Assembly: GCF_003054965.1 (NCBI RefSeq)
Contig: NZ_MIES01000005.1
Coordinates: 19,348-83,347, forward strand
Length of the DNA stretch: 64,000 bases
Source of the DNA: Saccharospirillum sp. MSK14-1
GTDB lineage: Bacteria; Pseudomonadota; Gammaproteobacteria; Pseudomonadales; Natronospirillaceae
Direction of reading: 5' to 3'
A program made the position numbers and the translations under genes. Positions 1 to 8,823 of this stretch are shown here, in pieces. Below the pieces are notes generated by a model, which worked only from the letters and a program-made list of their open reading frames with translations, was not told where the DNA came from and did no database searches. Every line of letters begins with the position of its first letter. Position 1 is the stretch's first letter.

Positions 1-2
1 TA

Positions 3-239
3 TCCTCACGCACGCTGCAACGGCGCTTGAATGAAGCACACATCAGCTTTCGAGAACTGCTGCAGCAAGCGCGTCAAGAGCTGGCGGTGCAGTACATTCG
101 CCACAGCGACATTGCCATTCTGGAGATTGGCTACCGGCTCGGTTTCAGCGAACCGGCCAATTTCACGCGGGCGTTTCGTCAATGGACCGGGGAAGCGCCG
201 GCGCGGTTTCGCGAACGAGCACGCAGCGCAGCACCATAG
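3..239 (+). CDS. AraC-family transcriptional regulator, C-terminal fragment (5' end outside window)
   Basis: The reading frame is open from the left edge to a TAG stop and gives 78 residues. It matches the second half of an AraC/XylS DNA-binding domain: a helix-turn-helix with the signature IAILEIGYRLGFSEPANFTRAFRQWTGEAP, shown here as IGYRLGFSEPANFTRAF followed by W-G-x-x-P. The ligand-binding N-terminus lies outside the window. Its 3' end overlaps, antisense, the end of the last permease gene of the efflux operon by 77 bp, so regulator and efflux operon converge. A role in regulating that operon is inference from position only. Confidence 0.85.
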   Translation, partial: SSRTLQRRLNEAHISFRELLQQARQELAVQYIRHSDIAILEIGYRLGFSEPANFTRAFRQWTGEAPARFRERARSAAP

Positions 240-1320
240 CCAGACCGCCGTAAAACAACGCCAACAGCCACTGCGCCCAAGCCGATGCCTCGACGCCCAT
301 AAATGCCGTACCCAACAAAGCCTCAGCGGCCCGGGTGGCTGGTAATCCATCCGCCAGAGGCAACAGCCAATCGGCCATGGCAAAGTGCGGCCAGCTGATA
401 CCGGTCAGCAATAACAGGGGTACCGACAGCGGCAACAACCACAACAGCGGTGTTTCCAGTCGCTGCATCGGTCGCGACACAATCATCCCGAACCAGATGG
501 CACTGAGCACAAAGGGCAAACCGAAACCGAACAACTGAGCCCCATCGAGCGCCGGCCATACGCCTTCCAATGGCAACGCCCAACGAAACAGATAGAGCAC
601 CAACGCCAAACCGTGCACTCCGTAGATCAGGGTTTGGGCAACGAAGCCAAGAAGCGGCTTGGTGAGGGAACCGGCTTCACGCTGAGCGCCCCAATGCATA
701 CCCACCGCCAGCATCAATACCTGCTGCACCAAAAACAGATACACGCCCGGCACCAAATACTGCAGGTAAGAGCGATCCGAATTAAACAGCGGCGTCAGTG
801 CCAGCTGTAACGGCTCGGCGCGCGCCTCGGCTTGAATCGCATTGCCCAATGTTTGCAAACGATGCGGTTGCGCCCATCGATCCGATTCCGCCCGAATCAC
901 CTGCGCCATCGAGCGCGCCGCGGTACCGTACACCAGAAAATTGCTGGCGCTGCCACCATAAGCCAAGGTGACGGCCTTGCCGCGTTCCAGATTCGCCTGC
1001 ATGCCGCCGGGTATATTTAAATAGGCCTGGACGTCACCGACCATCAACGCCTCGGAACGACCAGCATCGGTGGCCGTCACCTGCGTCACCCGCAGTTGCG
1101 GTGTCGCATCCAGCCGGTCAATCAACCGCCGGCTTGCCTGACTTTGATCCGCATCCACCACCCACAGCGCCACCTCAGTGACCACGCCCGCCTGATAAGG
1201 CAGGGGATAAAACAACGAATAAAACAGCGGGGCGCCGATCAGAATGAGCAGAATGCCTCGATAACGAAACAGCAATGCCCATTCGGCTTTCAAACCAGAC
1301 CACATCAGCTTCAATCCCAT
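163..1320 (-). CDS. ABC-2 type transporter permease (second permease of efflux operon)
   Basis: About 385 residues. An N-terminal membrane segment follows FRYRGILLILIGAPLFYSLFY, then a roughly 150-residue extracytoplasmic domain, then about five C-terminal membrane helices. This is the ABC-2 permease layout seen in YhhJ/YbhR-type exporters. The start chosen is the ATG in a TGATG overlap with the stop of the upstream permease; an in-frame ATG six codons earlier (1338) is also possible. It is the last gene of a minus-strand operon of TolC-like, HlyD-like, permease and permease genes. No ATP-binding subunit is encoded in the visible part of the operon. The last 77 bp are antisense to the AraC fragment. 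Confidence 0.8.
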   Translation of the reverse strand: MGLKLMWSGLKAEWALLFRYRGILLILIGAPLFYSLFYPLPYQAGVVTEVALWVVDADQSQASRRLIDRLDATPQLRVTQVTATDAGRSEALMVGDVQAYLNIPGGMQANLERGKAVTLAYGGSASNFLVYGTAARSMAQVIRAESDRWAQPHRLQTLGNAIQAEARAEPLQLALTPLFNSDRSYLQYLVPGVYLFLVQQVLMLAVGMHWGAQREAGSLTKPLLGFVAQTLIYGVHGLALVLYLFRWALPLEGVWPALDGAQLFGFGLPFVLSAIWFGMIVSRPMQRLETPLLWLLPLSVPLLLLTGISWPHFAMADWLLPLADGLPATRAAEALLGTAFMGVEASAWAQWLLALFYGGLAMVLRCVLVRETAPALPRSIDETPA

Positions 1321-2495
1321 CAGAAGTGCCCCGTCCATTTAGGCTCGGCCACTTTACGGCGCAATAACAGCACCGCCGGTGGCCACAGCAATAACGTCAT
1401 CAAACCCAAGGGCCATAATTGCGACCATAAAAAGCTCAAGCTGACATCAAAGTGCAGCACCTGATCTTGCCAGCGAATCAGGCTACCCACTGGCAACAAC
1501 GACTGCCAAAACCGCGCCGCGCCAATCATATTGGTCACCGGAAAAGTCACCCCGATAAAAGCAAAGGCGGGCAGGGTATAGGCCGCCGCCACTGACAGTG
1601 CCTTGCGCAGGTTATGCAACAAGGCCATCGCCAACACAGCCGCACTGATATAAAACGCCGCAACCCAGGTGCTCAGCAGCATCAGTCTGGGCAGACGCCA
1701 ACCCCAGGGCAGTTGCAACGCGTGCAACGCCTGCAGATGAAAGACCGCCGCCCAACCGAGCAGCACCAGCGTTAAAGGCAGCAATTTGCCCACCAAGGCC
1801 ACACTCAGGCGCTCACCACTGAGCCGCCACCACTGCGGTGCCGAACCTTCGCGAAATTCCCGACCCAAAGCGTACAGCGTGCTCAGCACCAGCAGCACAT
1901 GCCAAACATGGCTGTGCAATGAAGCACGCAGAAAGGATTGATAATTCAGCCACTGGTTTCCGGCGACCGAACGCTCAGCGCTGATCGGCACCACCTGCGC
2001 TTTGGCCTGGGTCATCGTCTGGCCGTGCACCACAAATTGACTGGCGGTTTCGCGCAGGCTGCTTTCAATGACAAAGCGCACCAGCTGATTGGTTAGCAAG
2101 GTACCCATCATGTAACTTTGCTGATTCACATAGGCAGGAATCTGCTGTGGCAAACCAATCTGCAATTGCTCGGCAAAACCATCGGGTATCACCAGATACC
2201 CAAAACTGCGCTGCGCCCGCACGTGCGCCAGCGCCGCCTGGCTGCCGCTGTGAACCACACTGACGTCCAGAGTTGGCGAACTGTTAAGGCGATAAGCCAG
2301 ATCACGACTGGCCGGCGTGTTGTCTTCGTCGACGACCTGAAACGGCACCGACTGCACCGCAGGCTGAGCGATAATGCCGCCCAGCAGAATCGCTGCCAGC
2401 GCCGGAGCGCCAAACAACAAGAACAGATAGCTGGGCTGGCGCACCAGGGTACGCAACTCACGTTGCAGTACTTTGATCACGGCGAGTTCAGCCAT
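1320..2495 (-). CDS. ABC-2 type transporter permease (first permease of efflux operon)
   Basis: 391 residues. The start MAELAVIKVLQRELRTLVRQ leads into a first helix (PSYLFLLFGAPALAAILLGG), then a long extracytoplasmic loop (roughly residues 40-180) and about five C-terminal helices, the ABC-2 permease fold. The ATG overlaps the 3' end of the HlyD-like gene by 8 bp, and the stop overlaps the start of the next permease, so the genes are translationally coupled. It is similar in length and layout to the downstream permease, so the two probably form a heterodimeric channel. The partner ATPase would have to be encoded elsewhere. Confidence 0.82.
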   Translation of the reverse strand: MAELAVIKVLQRELRTLVRQPSYLFLLFGAPALAAILLGGIIAQPAVQSVPFQVVDEDNTPASRDLAYRLNSSPTLDVSVVHSGSQAALAHVRAQRSFGYLVIPDGFAEQLQIGLPQQIPAYVNQQSYMMGTLLTNQLVRFVIESSLRETASQFVVHGQTMTQAKAQVVPISAERSVAGNQWLNYQSFLRASLHSHVWHVLLVLSTLYALGREFREGSAPQWWRLSGERLSVALVGKLLPLTLVLLGWAAVFHLQALHALQLPWGWRLPRLMLLSTWVAAFYISAAVLAMALLHNLRKALSVAAAYTLPAFAFIGVTFPVTNMIGAARFWQSLLPVGSLIRWQDQVLHFDVSLSFLWSQLWPLGLMTLLLWPPAVLLLRRKVAEPKWTGHF

Positions 2496-3474
2496 GCTCA
2501 GCCGCCGTTTCGATGATGACCGTCATACCCGCGCGCCAGTCATTCACCGGCTCGACCGGACGAGCCTGCACTTCAAAAGTCCGCAAGTCCGCTTCACCGC
2601 TGTGAGTGGCACGCCAAGTGGCGTATTCACCTAACGGCGAAACATAGCTGACGCGCAATTCCACGCTCCGATCCAGCGCAGGCAGATAACCGCGAATGAC
2701 CGACTGCGGTGCAAACTCAACCAGACGATCTTCACGCACGTGGAAACGCACCCAGGCATCGTCGAGGTTAGTCAGCGTCACCACCGGAAAACCCGCCGGA
2801 GCGATTTCGCCACGGTGAATCAACACTTCGGTGACTTCACCGGCCGCGGGCGCAGTGATCCGAGTTTCTGCATAGAGTGACTGCACTTCGGCCAGTTGCG
2901 CCTGCGCCGCATTGGCTTCGCTGCGGGCTGCGGTGCGCAGTTCATCTTCAGTTCCGTTTTGCGCCTGGAGGAATTGCTGATGCGCAGCCTCGGCGGCGTA
3001 TCCAGCCGACTCGGCCTGGGTTTCGGCCTCGTCCAGACGCTGCTGAGAGACCAGACCATCCGCGTGCAAATTGCGCAATCGTTCGGCAGTGGTCTGGGCT
3101 AAGTCGGCAGCGGCCTGAGCGCGTTGCCATTGGTCCCGCGCCTGAGCTAATTCTTCTTGGCGCGCTCCGCGATCGGCGCGTTCACTCATCGCCTGCTTCG
3201 CATCCACCGCCGCCTGGGCTTGATCGAGTCGCGCCTGCAATTCCGGACTGGTCAGTTCAAATACTAATTCTCCGGCTTCAACCTGGTCACCTTCACGCAC
3301 GGCGACCTGGGCGACACGCCCTGCGATTTTGCCGCTGACACGGATGGTTTGAGCATCCACCGTGCCTTGCAGCAAAGGTTCCGGCGCTTGCGCCTGGGTG
3401 ACATAGCCGTAGCCGAGAATGCCACCCAAAGCGGCCAGATAGGCCAGACTGACGATCATGGCTTTGTTGTTCAT
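2488..3474 (-). CDS. HlyD-family periplasmic adaptor (membrane fusion protein)
   Basis: 328 residues. An N-terminal signal anchor (residues 5-25) is followed by a lipoyl/biotinyl-like half (LLQGTVDAQTIRVSGKIAGRV), then an Ala/Gln/Glu-rich alpha-helical hairpin (about residues 75-200). The second lipoyl half and beta-barrel follow (RITAPAAGEVTEVLIHRGE). This is the layout of YbhG/HlyD adaptors that link an inner-membrane ABC permease to a TolC channel. An AGGAACC-like Shine-Dalgarno precedes the ATG. It sits between the tolC-like gene and the two permease genes, supporting a tripartite exporter. The substrate cannot be deduced. Confidence 0.88.
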   Translation of the reverse strand: MNNKAMIVSLAYLAALGGILGYGYVTQAQAPEPLLQGTVDAQTIRVSGKIAGRVAQVAVREGDQVEAGELVFELTSPELQARLDQAQAAVDAKQAMSERADRGARQEELAQARDQWQRAQAAADLAQTTAERLRNLHADGLVSQQRLDEAETQAESAGYAAEAAHQQFLQAQNGTEDELRTAARSEANAAQAQLAEVQSLYAETRITAPAAGEVTEVLIHRGEIAPAGFPVVTLTNLDDAWVRFHVREDRLVEFAPQSVIRGYLPALDRSVELRVSYVSPLGEYATWRATHSGEADLRTFEVQARPVEPVNDWRAGMTVIIETAAEHG

Positions 3475-3518
3475 TGAGATCGGTTCCTGCGTTCAATAAG
3501 GAAAAAGAAAGTTAGCGT

Positions 3519-4844
3519 TTAGCGCGCCGCCTGACGGTCCAGTAGGGCAAAGAAGGAACGGCTGTCACCGGCGCGAATATAGAGCCGCGCCAATGCCTGA
3601 TGCTGCGCCACCACCGCCTGCAAACGTTGCATCCGAACCGCCGCCAGGGCGGTTTCTGCTTCGATACGATCCAGGTCAGTACTGAGCCCCTGGTCATAAC
3701 CGCGCTGGGTCAGTTCGACGCGCTGTTGCACCAACGCTTCGGTCGAGGCCAGTGAGTCGATATTGGCTTCGGCACGACGCAGATCGCGGTAGTCCAGTTG
3801 CAGCCGGCTGGTTAAGTCAGTCTCACTTTGAACGCGCTGCTGTTGCACCTGATCCACGCGCGCCAGGGCGGCTCGGCGTTGGTGCAACCGATTGCCGCTG
3901 TCGAGCAACGCCCATTGCACCGACACCCCCGCCGCCCAGCGCGGATCGAGGGCGGTCAAACCATCGGGCAGCAATTCGTAGCGACCAAACAGCGCCACCG
4001 TCGGTAACCAGCTTGCGTTATTGGCGTCAGCACCAGCGGCTGCTAAATCGGCCTGGGCCTGCAACTGTGCAATTTCCGGTGATTGCGTCAGTAAGGTTTG
4101 GTGTAACCGATCCAGGTCCGGATGCGCCGACAAAGACGTCAATTGGCCGGGCTGCGGCAAGGGGACAGCCGTCCCGACCAACTGACGATAAACCAGAGTG
4201 GCCAATTCCAAATCGGCCTGGGCATTGGACAGTTCGCGCCGGGCTTCATCGCGCTCCACCGCCACCGCAAGACGATCCGCCGTGGCAATCAGTCCTTCCT
4301 GCTCACGCCGCGTGGCGCTGTAGACTTGGCGATCCAGACTGTCGAGCCGGCGCTGACGGATATCGATCGCTTCCCGCGCCAGCACCAGGCTGTAATACCG
4401 GTCGACCAGCTGCAGCAGAACGCTCTGCTGATACTGCTCAGCCTGAGCCTGCTGGTCATCGTGCCGCGCATCAGCGACCGTCACCGCCGCCTGCAATCGC
4501 CCACCGGTGTAGACCGGTAAGGTCGCTTCGAGTGTGGCGGTGGTGTACTGATCCTGCTGAATGGTTTCGCTCATAGGCGGCGCCATTGGATTCAGCGCAC
4601 TGATGTCGACCGTTAACGACAAATCATCATTCAGCTGCGTATAGCGGCTGTTCAGGGTCAGGGTGGGTCCATAACGCCAACGCTCCGAACGCGCCTGTGC
4701 CTGCTGAGCGTTGACCGCCGCGCTTTGCGCCTGCAATCCCGGATGATCGAGTTGGACCTGGTGCCAGAGCGTTTCCAGCTCGGATGCGTGTGCCAGTGGC
4801 GTCAGCAAGGCAGCCAACATCACCAGCAGGTAGGACTGTTTCAT
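3519..4844 (-). CDS. TolC-family outer membrane efflux protein
   Basis: 441 residues with a Sec signal peptide (MKQSYLLVMLAALLTPLAHA|S). Two repeats of long coiled-coil helices rich in Gln, Ala and Arg alternate with short beta segments (TLTLNSRYTQL; LFGRYELLP), which is the OEP/TolC fold. It is the first gene of the minus-strand efflux operon. GAGG lies four bases before the ATG, and 44 bp separate it from the HlyD-like gene. It should form the outer-membrane exit duct of the exporter. Confidence 0.9.
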   Translation of the reverse strand: MKQSYLLVMLAALLTPLAHASELETLWHQVQLDHPGLQAQSAAVNAQQAQARSERWRYGPTLTLNSRYTQLNDDLSLTVDISALNPMAPPMSETIQQDQYTTATLEATLPVYTGGRLQAAVTVADARHDDQQAQAEQYQQSVLLQLVDRYYSLVLAREAIDIRQRRLDSLDRQVYSATRREQEGLIATADRLAVAVERDEARRELSNAQADLELATLVYRQLVGTAVPLPQPGQLTSLSAHPDLDRLHQTLLTQSPEIAQLQAQADLAAAGADANNASWLPTVALFGRYELLPDGLTALDPRWAAGVSVQWALLDSGNRLHQRRAALARVDQVQQQRVQSETDLTSRLQLDYRDLRRAEANIDSLASTEALVQQRVELTQRGYDQGLSTDLDRIEAETALAAVRMQRLQAVVAQHQALARLYIRAGDSRSFFALLDRQAAR

Positions 4845-4983
4845 AACGCCTCATTCGATTGATCTCAGGGCGCAAAGTTTAGGAGCAGCGTTGATGTGCA
4901 CGGCTGTCATTTCCCGCCAAGCAGTTGTCAGCCGGGTCGCTATTTTCGATACTCGCTCCACGTCTGTTGTTATCGAGATTCCT

Positions 4984-5499
4984 ATGTCTGTTATCCGCCT
5001 CGCCTCCGGCGCCCAATTACGTCCAGCCACCGAAGCCGATGTGCCGGCCATCCTCGGTTTTATCTGCGAATTGGCGGACTACGAGCACCTGCGCCACGAA
5101 GTCACCGCGACCGAAGAAAAACTGCATGCCAGTCTCTTTGGCGAACAGCGCTACGCCGAAGTGATTCTCGCCGAAGTCGACGGCAACGCCGTCGGTATGG
5201 CGCTGTTCTTCCACAACTACTCCACCTTTTTGGCGCAACCCGGCATTCATCTGGAAGATCTCTACGTGCAACCCGCGCATCGCAGCCTGGGCCTGGGCAA
5301 AGCACTGATCACCCGATTGGCACAGCTCGCGGTGGAGCGCAACTGCGGTCGTCTGGAATGGCAGGTACTGGACTGGAACGAACCTGCTCGTCAGTTTTAT
5401 CGCGCCCTGGGTGCTCAGGCTCTTGATGGCTGGCTGACCAAGCGGGTCACCGGTGACGGTCTCACTCAGATGGCCGCTCAGTTCGAGCGTTGTCTATGA
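4984..5499 (+). CDS. GNAT family N-acetyltransferase, spermidine/spermine (SSAT)-like
   Basis: 171 residues from the ATG reading MSVIRLASGAQLRPATEAD. The acetyl-CoA motif is LEDLYVQPAHRSLGLGKALI (Q/R-x-x-G-x-G/A form). It is followed by ERNCGRLEWQVLDWNEPARQFYRALGA, which resembles the diamine/SSAT subgroup, where LEDxYV and VLDWN are typical. The start was chosen because the family begins just before RxATxxD; an upstream in-frame ATG at 4891 would add residues that look non-coding. Its TGA overlaps the ATG of the next gene (ATGA), so the two are coupled. The substrate (polyamine or other amine) is inferred from family resemblance only. Confidence 0.85.
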   Translation: MSVIRLASGAQLRPATEADVPAILGFICELADYEHLRHEVTATEEKLHASLFGEQRYAEVILAEVDGNAVGMALFFHNYSTFLAQPGIHLEDLYVQPAHRSLGLGKALITRLAQLAVERNCGRLEWQVLDWNEPARQFYRALGAQALDGWLTKRVTGDGLTQMAAQFERCL

Positions 5500-5972
5500 C
5501 TCCGGCGGTCGTACAACTCGACAAAGCTAAGGTCGACTACCAGCTGCATCGCTTTGAAGTCGCCGACAGCGACGAAGGCTATGGACTGGCGGCCGCCAAA
5601 GCTTTGGGCGTGGCGCCGGAACGGGTGTTTAAAACCCTATTGATCAGTTTTAACGGCGACGCCAAATCGCTCGGCGTCTGTATTTTGCCGGTGACCGGCA
5701 CGTTGAACCTCAAACGGGCCGCCAAAGCGCACGGTCAAAAGTCGGCACAAATGGCGGATCCGGCCATCGCCGAAAAAACCACCGGTTATGTGGTGGGTGG
5801 CATCAGTCCATTGGGACAAAAAAAGCGCTTGCCGACCGTCATCGACAGCAGCGCAGAACACTTAGCCACACTCTTTGTCAGTGGCGGCAAGCGCGGTCTG
5901 GATCTAGAATTAGCGACCCCGGCCCTGCAACAGCTGACCGGTGCGCGCTTCGCCATGCTGGTTAACGACTAA
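5496..5972 (+). CDS. ybaK: YbaK/EbsC-type Cys-tRNA(Pro) deacylase
   Basis: 158 residues. The family core is recognisable: YQLHRFEVADSDEGYGLAAAKALGV, then ERVFKTLLI and a Lys-rich KRAAKAHGQKSAQMADP stretch, then TGYVVGGISPLGQKKRLPTVID. The GGISPxGQKK signature is characteristic of YbaK, a trans-editing enzyme that hydrolyses Cys-tRNA(Pro). The ATG at 5496 forms an ATGA overlap with the GNAT gene; a TTG two codons earlier is a poorer start. Only 31 bp separate it from the KAS III gene, so it may be co-transcribed with the biosynthetic run. Confidence 0.92.
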   Translation: MTPAVVQLDKAKVDYQLHRFEVADSDEGYGLAAAKALGVAPERVFKTLLISFNGDAKSLGVCILPVTGTLNLKRAAKAHGQKSAQMADPAIAEKTTGYVVGGISPLGQKKRLPTVIDSSAEHLATLFVSGGKRGLDLELATPALQQLTGARFAMLVND

Positions 5973-6003
5973 GCTGCAGCGGCAGCGTACAAGAGACCAA
6001 GCC

Positions 6004-6990
6004 ATGTCTTTTATCATTCGTGCCAGCGCCAGCTACCTGCCTCGCAATGCCATCAGCGCCGAGCAACTGGATCAGCGATTAGGCCTGCCCGAAGGCCGCT
6101 GCCGCTCGCGTTTCGGCGTGGAAAAACGCCACTACGCCGCCCCCGACGAAACCTCACTCTATATGGGCGCACATGCGGCTCAACGGGCGCTCAATGACGC
6201 CGGCCTTTCGCTAGCCGACGTCGATTTACTGCTGTGCGCCAGCGGCACCAATCATCAAGCCTTGCCCTATAACGCGGCCGGTTTATTACGCACCTTAAAC
6301 GCGTCGACGCCCATCGCCAGCATGGATGTGAACGCGACCTGCTTATCGTTTTTGGCGGCACTCGATCTGGCCGACGCCGCTTTGGCGCGCGGCCGTTATC
6401 AACGCATTTTGATCGTCTCCAGCGAAGTCGCCAAAATCGGGGTGCACGATCACGAAATCGAAGCCGCCACTTTGTTTGCCGACGGCGCAGCGGCTTTTAT
6501 TCTCGACGCCAGCGAGTGCCAAAGCGGGCTGCTCACCAGCCGTTTTCGTACGTACCCCGAAGGCTATGAACTGTGTCAGATTCGCGCCGGGGGAAGCGGC
6601 CTGCATCCACGCCAATACGGTGCCGAGGCGGCCGCTGAAGGCAGCTATTTTGAAATGCAGGGTAAAGCGCTGTACCGGCTGGTCGCGCAACTGGCGCCTG
6701 ACTTTATTCAACAGGGATTAGCCCCGTTGGGCCTGACACTCGCCGACATCGATTACTACGTGCCTCATCAGGCCAGCCACGCCGGACTGGTCAATCTGGT
6801 ACGGCAATTGAACCTGGATAACCATAAAGTCATCAATCGTTTTGCCACCCTGGGCAACCAGATCGCCGCCTCCATTCCCATCGCATTGGACGACTTACTG
6901 CGCAACCGGCCAACGAGCGATCAGCAGACCGTGTTACTCTTTGGTTCGGCGGCCGGCTTAGCCTTGGGAATGGGAGTATTACGACTGTGA
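6004..6990 (+). CDS. 3-oxoacyl-ACP synthase III-like condensing enzyme (FabH/OleA-type fold)
   Basis: 328 residues. The thiolase-fold catalytic triad is intact: Cys in DVNATCLSFLAALDLA, His in YYVPHQASHAG, and Asn in ATLGNQIAASIPIAL. It should therefore load an acyl group and perform decarboxylative or head-to-head Claisen condensation. It is divergent from housekeeping FabH, and its neighbours are not fatty-acid synthesis genes, so a dedicated secondary pathway is inferred. The ATG at 6004 fits the family start (MSFIIRASASYLPRN). Its TGA overlaps the GTG of the SDR gene (GTGA). It is the first gene of the core seven-gene putative biosynthetic operon. Confidence 0.88.
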   Translation: MSFIIRASASYLPRNAISAEQLDQRLGLPEGRCRSRFGVEKRHYAAPDETSLYMGAHAAQRALNDAGLSLADVDLLLCASGTNHQALPYNAAGLLRTLNASTPIASMDVNATCLSFLAALDLADAALARGRYQRILIVSSEVAKIGVHDHEIEAATLFADGAAAFILDASECQSGLLTSRFRTYPEGYELCQIRAGGSGLHPRQYGAEAAAEGSYFEMQGKALYRLVAQLAPDFIQQGLAPLGLTLADIDYYVPHQASHAGLVNLVRQLNLDNHKVINRFATLGNQIAASIPIALDDLLRNRPTSDQQTVLLFGSAAGLALGMGVLRL

Positions 6991-7967
6991 AATTGTTAAT
7001 CACCGGCGGCACCGGCATGCTCGGTCAAGCGTTGCTCCGCCGCTATCACGACCGTTTTGAAATCGCCTTCACTGGCCGTAATCGCGCCCTCGGCCATGCC
7101 CTGGCGAGCGAAACTTCGGCGCAATTTTTCCCCCTTGAATTAACCGACAAGTCGGCGCTCGAACAAGCCTGTCACACGGTGGATGCCGTCATTCATTGCG
7201 CCGCGCTGTCCAGCCCTTGGGGATCCTTTACCGCTTTTAATCAGGCCAATGTTCAGGGCACGGACAACTTGCTCGCTGCCGCTGAACGTCAGCAGGTGCC
7301 ACGCTTTGTGCACATCTCCACGCCCAGTCTGTATTTTCAATTTCGCGATGCGCTGGATATTCACGAAAGCCAGACCCTGCCAAAGCGTTTTTGCAATCAC
7401 TACGCCGCCACCAAAGCCATCGCCGAACAAGCGGTTAAACGCAGTTCACTGCACAGCGTTATTTTGCGACCGCGGGGTATTTTTGGCCCGCACGACAATG
7501 CCATTTTGCCGCGGATTATTGCGGCCGTGCGCAATGGTAATTTGTGGTTACCTTCGGGGCGTAATCCTCGCGTTGATCTGACCTATGTCGACAACGTCGC
7601 CGACGCGGCCATTTTGGCAGCAACCCGTGAGGTCGCCTCCGAATCGATCTATAACATCAGCAATGGTGAACCGGTGCAGTTGCTCGATGTGCTGTCGCGA
7701 CTGTTTGAACAGTTGGGTGAGCCGACACGTATTCGCCCCCTGCCTTATCCATTGCTGGCTCCGGTTATTTCCGCTGCCGAAAAATTGCATCACTATTGGC
7801 CTGGCCAACCAGAACCCACTTTAACGCGCTACAGCGCGGCGCTGTTTCACTTTCATCAGACCTTGAATATTGACCGTGCGCGCCACGAATTAGGTTACCA
7901 ACCCACCGTTTCTATCGATGAAGGAATTCAACGCTATGTCCACTGGCGTCAGCGTTCGCTGGTTTGA
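6987..7967 (+). CDS. NAD(P)-dependent epimerase/dehydratase, extended SDR (3-beta-HSD/OleD-like)
   Basis: 326 residues beginning at a GTG that overlaps the previous stop. The N-terminus has the Rossmann motif TGGTGMLG; the active site is YAATK (YxxxK) in CNHYAATKAIAEQ; GIFGPHDNAILPRII and VDLTYVDNVADA are typical of the extended SDR/3-beta-hydroxysteroid dehydrogenase group. It likely reduces a ketone or oxidises an alcohol. Next to a KAS III it could reduce the beta-keto condensation product, as OleD does after OleA in olefin synthesis. That parallel is inference; no OleB- or OleC-type genes are adjacent. Confidence 0.88.
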   Translation: MKLLITGGTGMLGQALLRRYHDRFEIAFTGRNRALGHALASETSAQFFPLELTDKSALEQACHTVDAVIHCAALSSPWGSFTAFNQANVQGTDNLLAAAERQQVPRFVHISTPSLYFQFRDALDIHESQTLPKRFCNHYAATKAIAEQAVKRSSLHSVILRPRGIFGPHDNAILPRIIAAVRNGNLWLPSGRNPRVDLTYVDNVADAAILAATREVASESIYNISNGEPVQLLDVLSRLFEQLGEPTRIRPLPYPLLAPVISAAEKLHHYWPGQPEPTLTRYSAALFHFHQTLNIDRARHELGYQPTVSIDEGIQRYVHWRQRSLV

Positions 7968-8802
7968 ATCCGGTCACTGTGTTCACCCCGGTTTCATGGT
8001 GAAGCCCGGTTCGGGCCTGGCACCGCGGCACTTTCCCGCCGGCGTCGCATTGGTCGATCACCCCAGCGAAGGCAAACTGTTATTCGACACCGGCTACCAC
8101 GCTCAGTTCGCGCGCAGTACCCAGCATTTTCCAGAACGTTTTTACGCGCTGGTAACGCCTCACACCCTGGCCGGTGGAGACAGCGTCAAAGAACAACTGG
8201 CGGCTTTGGATATCGATGCGTCTGACATTCGGCATCTGGTGTTATCGCATTTTCACGGCGACCACGTTGCGGGGATCTGCGACTTTGACCAGGCGCGTCT
8301 GCATTGTCATCCAGGTGGTTATCGATTCTTAACCGAACGCAATCGTCTGCAACGTTTACAAAAAGGTTATCTGCGCGAATTACTGCCCGCTGAGGCGGAA
8401 AACCGTCTGACGTTTACCGATCAATTTGAATTAGACCTCGGCGACATTCTGCAAATGGACAGTGGACCAGTGGGTCTATCCGCGACCGATCTTTTTAACG
8501 ACCAGTTATTGTATCTGGTCAATCTACCTGGGCACGCCGCGGGACAAATTGGGTTACTGGTTCGATTGCAGCAAAGCTTTATATTCTTCCTCGCTGATGC
8601 CTGTTGGCTGATCGATAATCTGCGCGATGGCATTAACCAGCATTGGTTGGCCAATATTCTGTGTGATGATCGCCGGGTTTACGTCGACACTCTGAACAAA
8701 CTCAGACAGTGTTACGAACAAACGGCCGACCGTGTTCAATTTGTGCCATCACACTGCCAGGAAACATCACAGCAGTTATTGAAACAAGGCTGGATGCGCT
8801 GA
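7936..8802 (+). CDS. Metallo-beta-lactamase-fold hydrolase
   Basis: 288 residues. The metal-binding motif is SHFHGDHVAG (His105, His107, Asp109, His110), preceded by LLFDTGYH and followed by a downstream His (LPGHAAGQIG) and Asp (FFLADACW). The general look is that of lactonase-like MBL proteins. The ATG at 7936 is preceded by AAGGAAT at suitable spacing inside the 3' end of the SDR gene, so the genes overlap by 32 bp; an ATG at 7918 is less well placed. In the operon it could cleave a thioester, lactone or ester intermediate. The substrate is unknown. Confidence 0.85.
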   Translation: MSTGVSVRWFESGHCVHPGFMVKPGSGLAPRHFPAGVALVDHPSEGKLLFDTGYHAQFARSTQHFPERFYALVTPHTLAGGDSVKEQLAALDIDASDIRHLVLSHFHGDHVAGICDFDQARLHCHPGGYRFLTERNRLQRLQKGYLRELLPAEAENRLTFTDQFELDLGDILQMDSGPVGLSATDLFNDQLLYLVNLPGHAAGQIGLLVRLQQSFIFFLADACWLIDNLRDGINQHWLANILCDDRRVYVDTLNKLRQCYEQTADRVQFVPSHCQETSQQLLKQGWMR

Positions 8803-8823
8803 TCGCTAATAGGAATCAGAGTT

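Noticed and set aside
6..383. Minus-strand open frame of 125 codons
   Set aside because: It lies opposite the AraC fragment and out of frame with the permease, with odd Trp/Cys/Arg-rich composition and no family resemblance.
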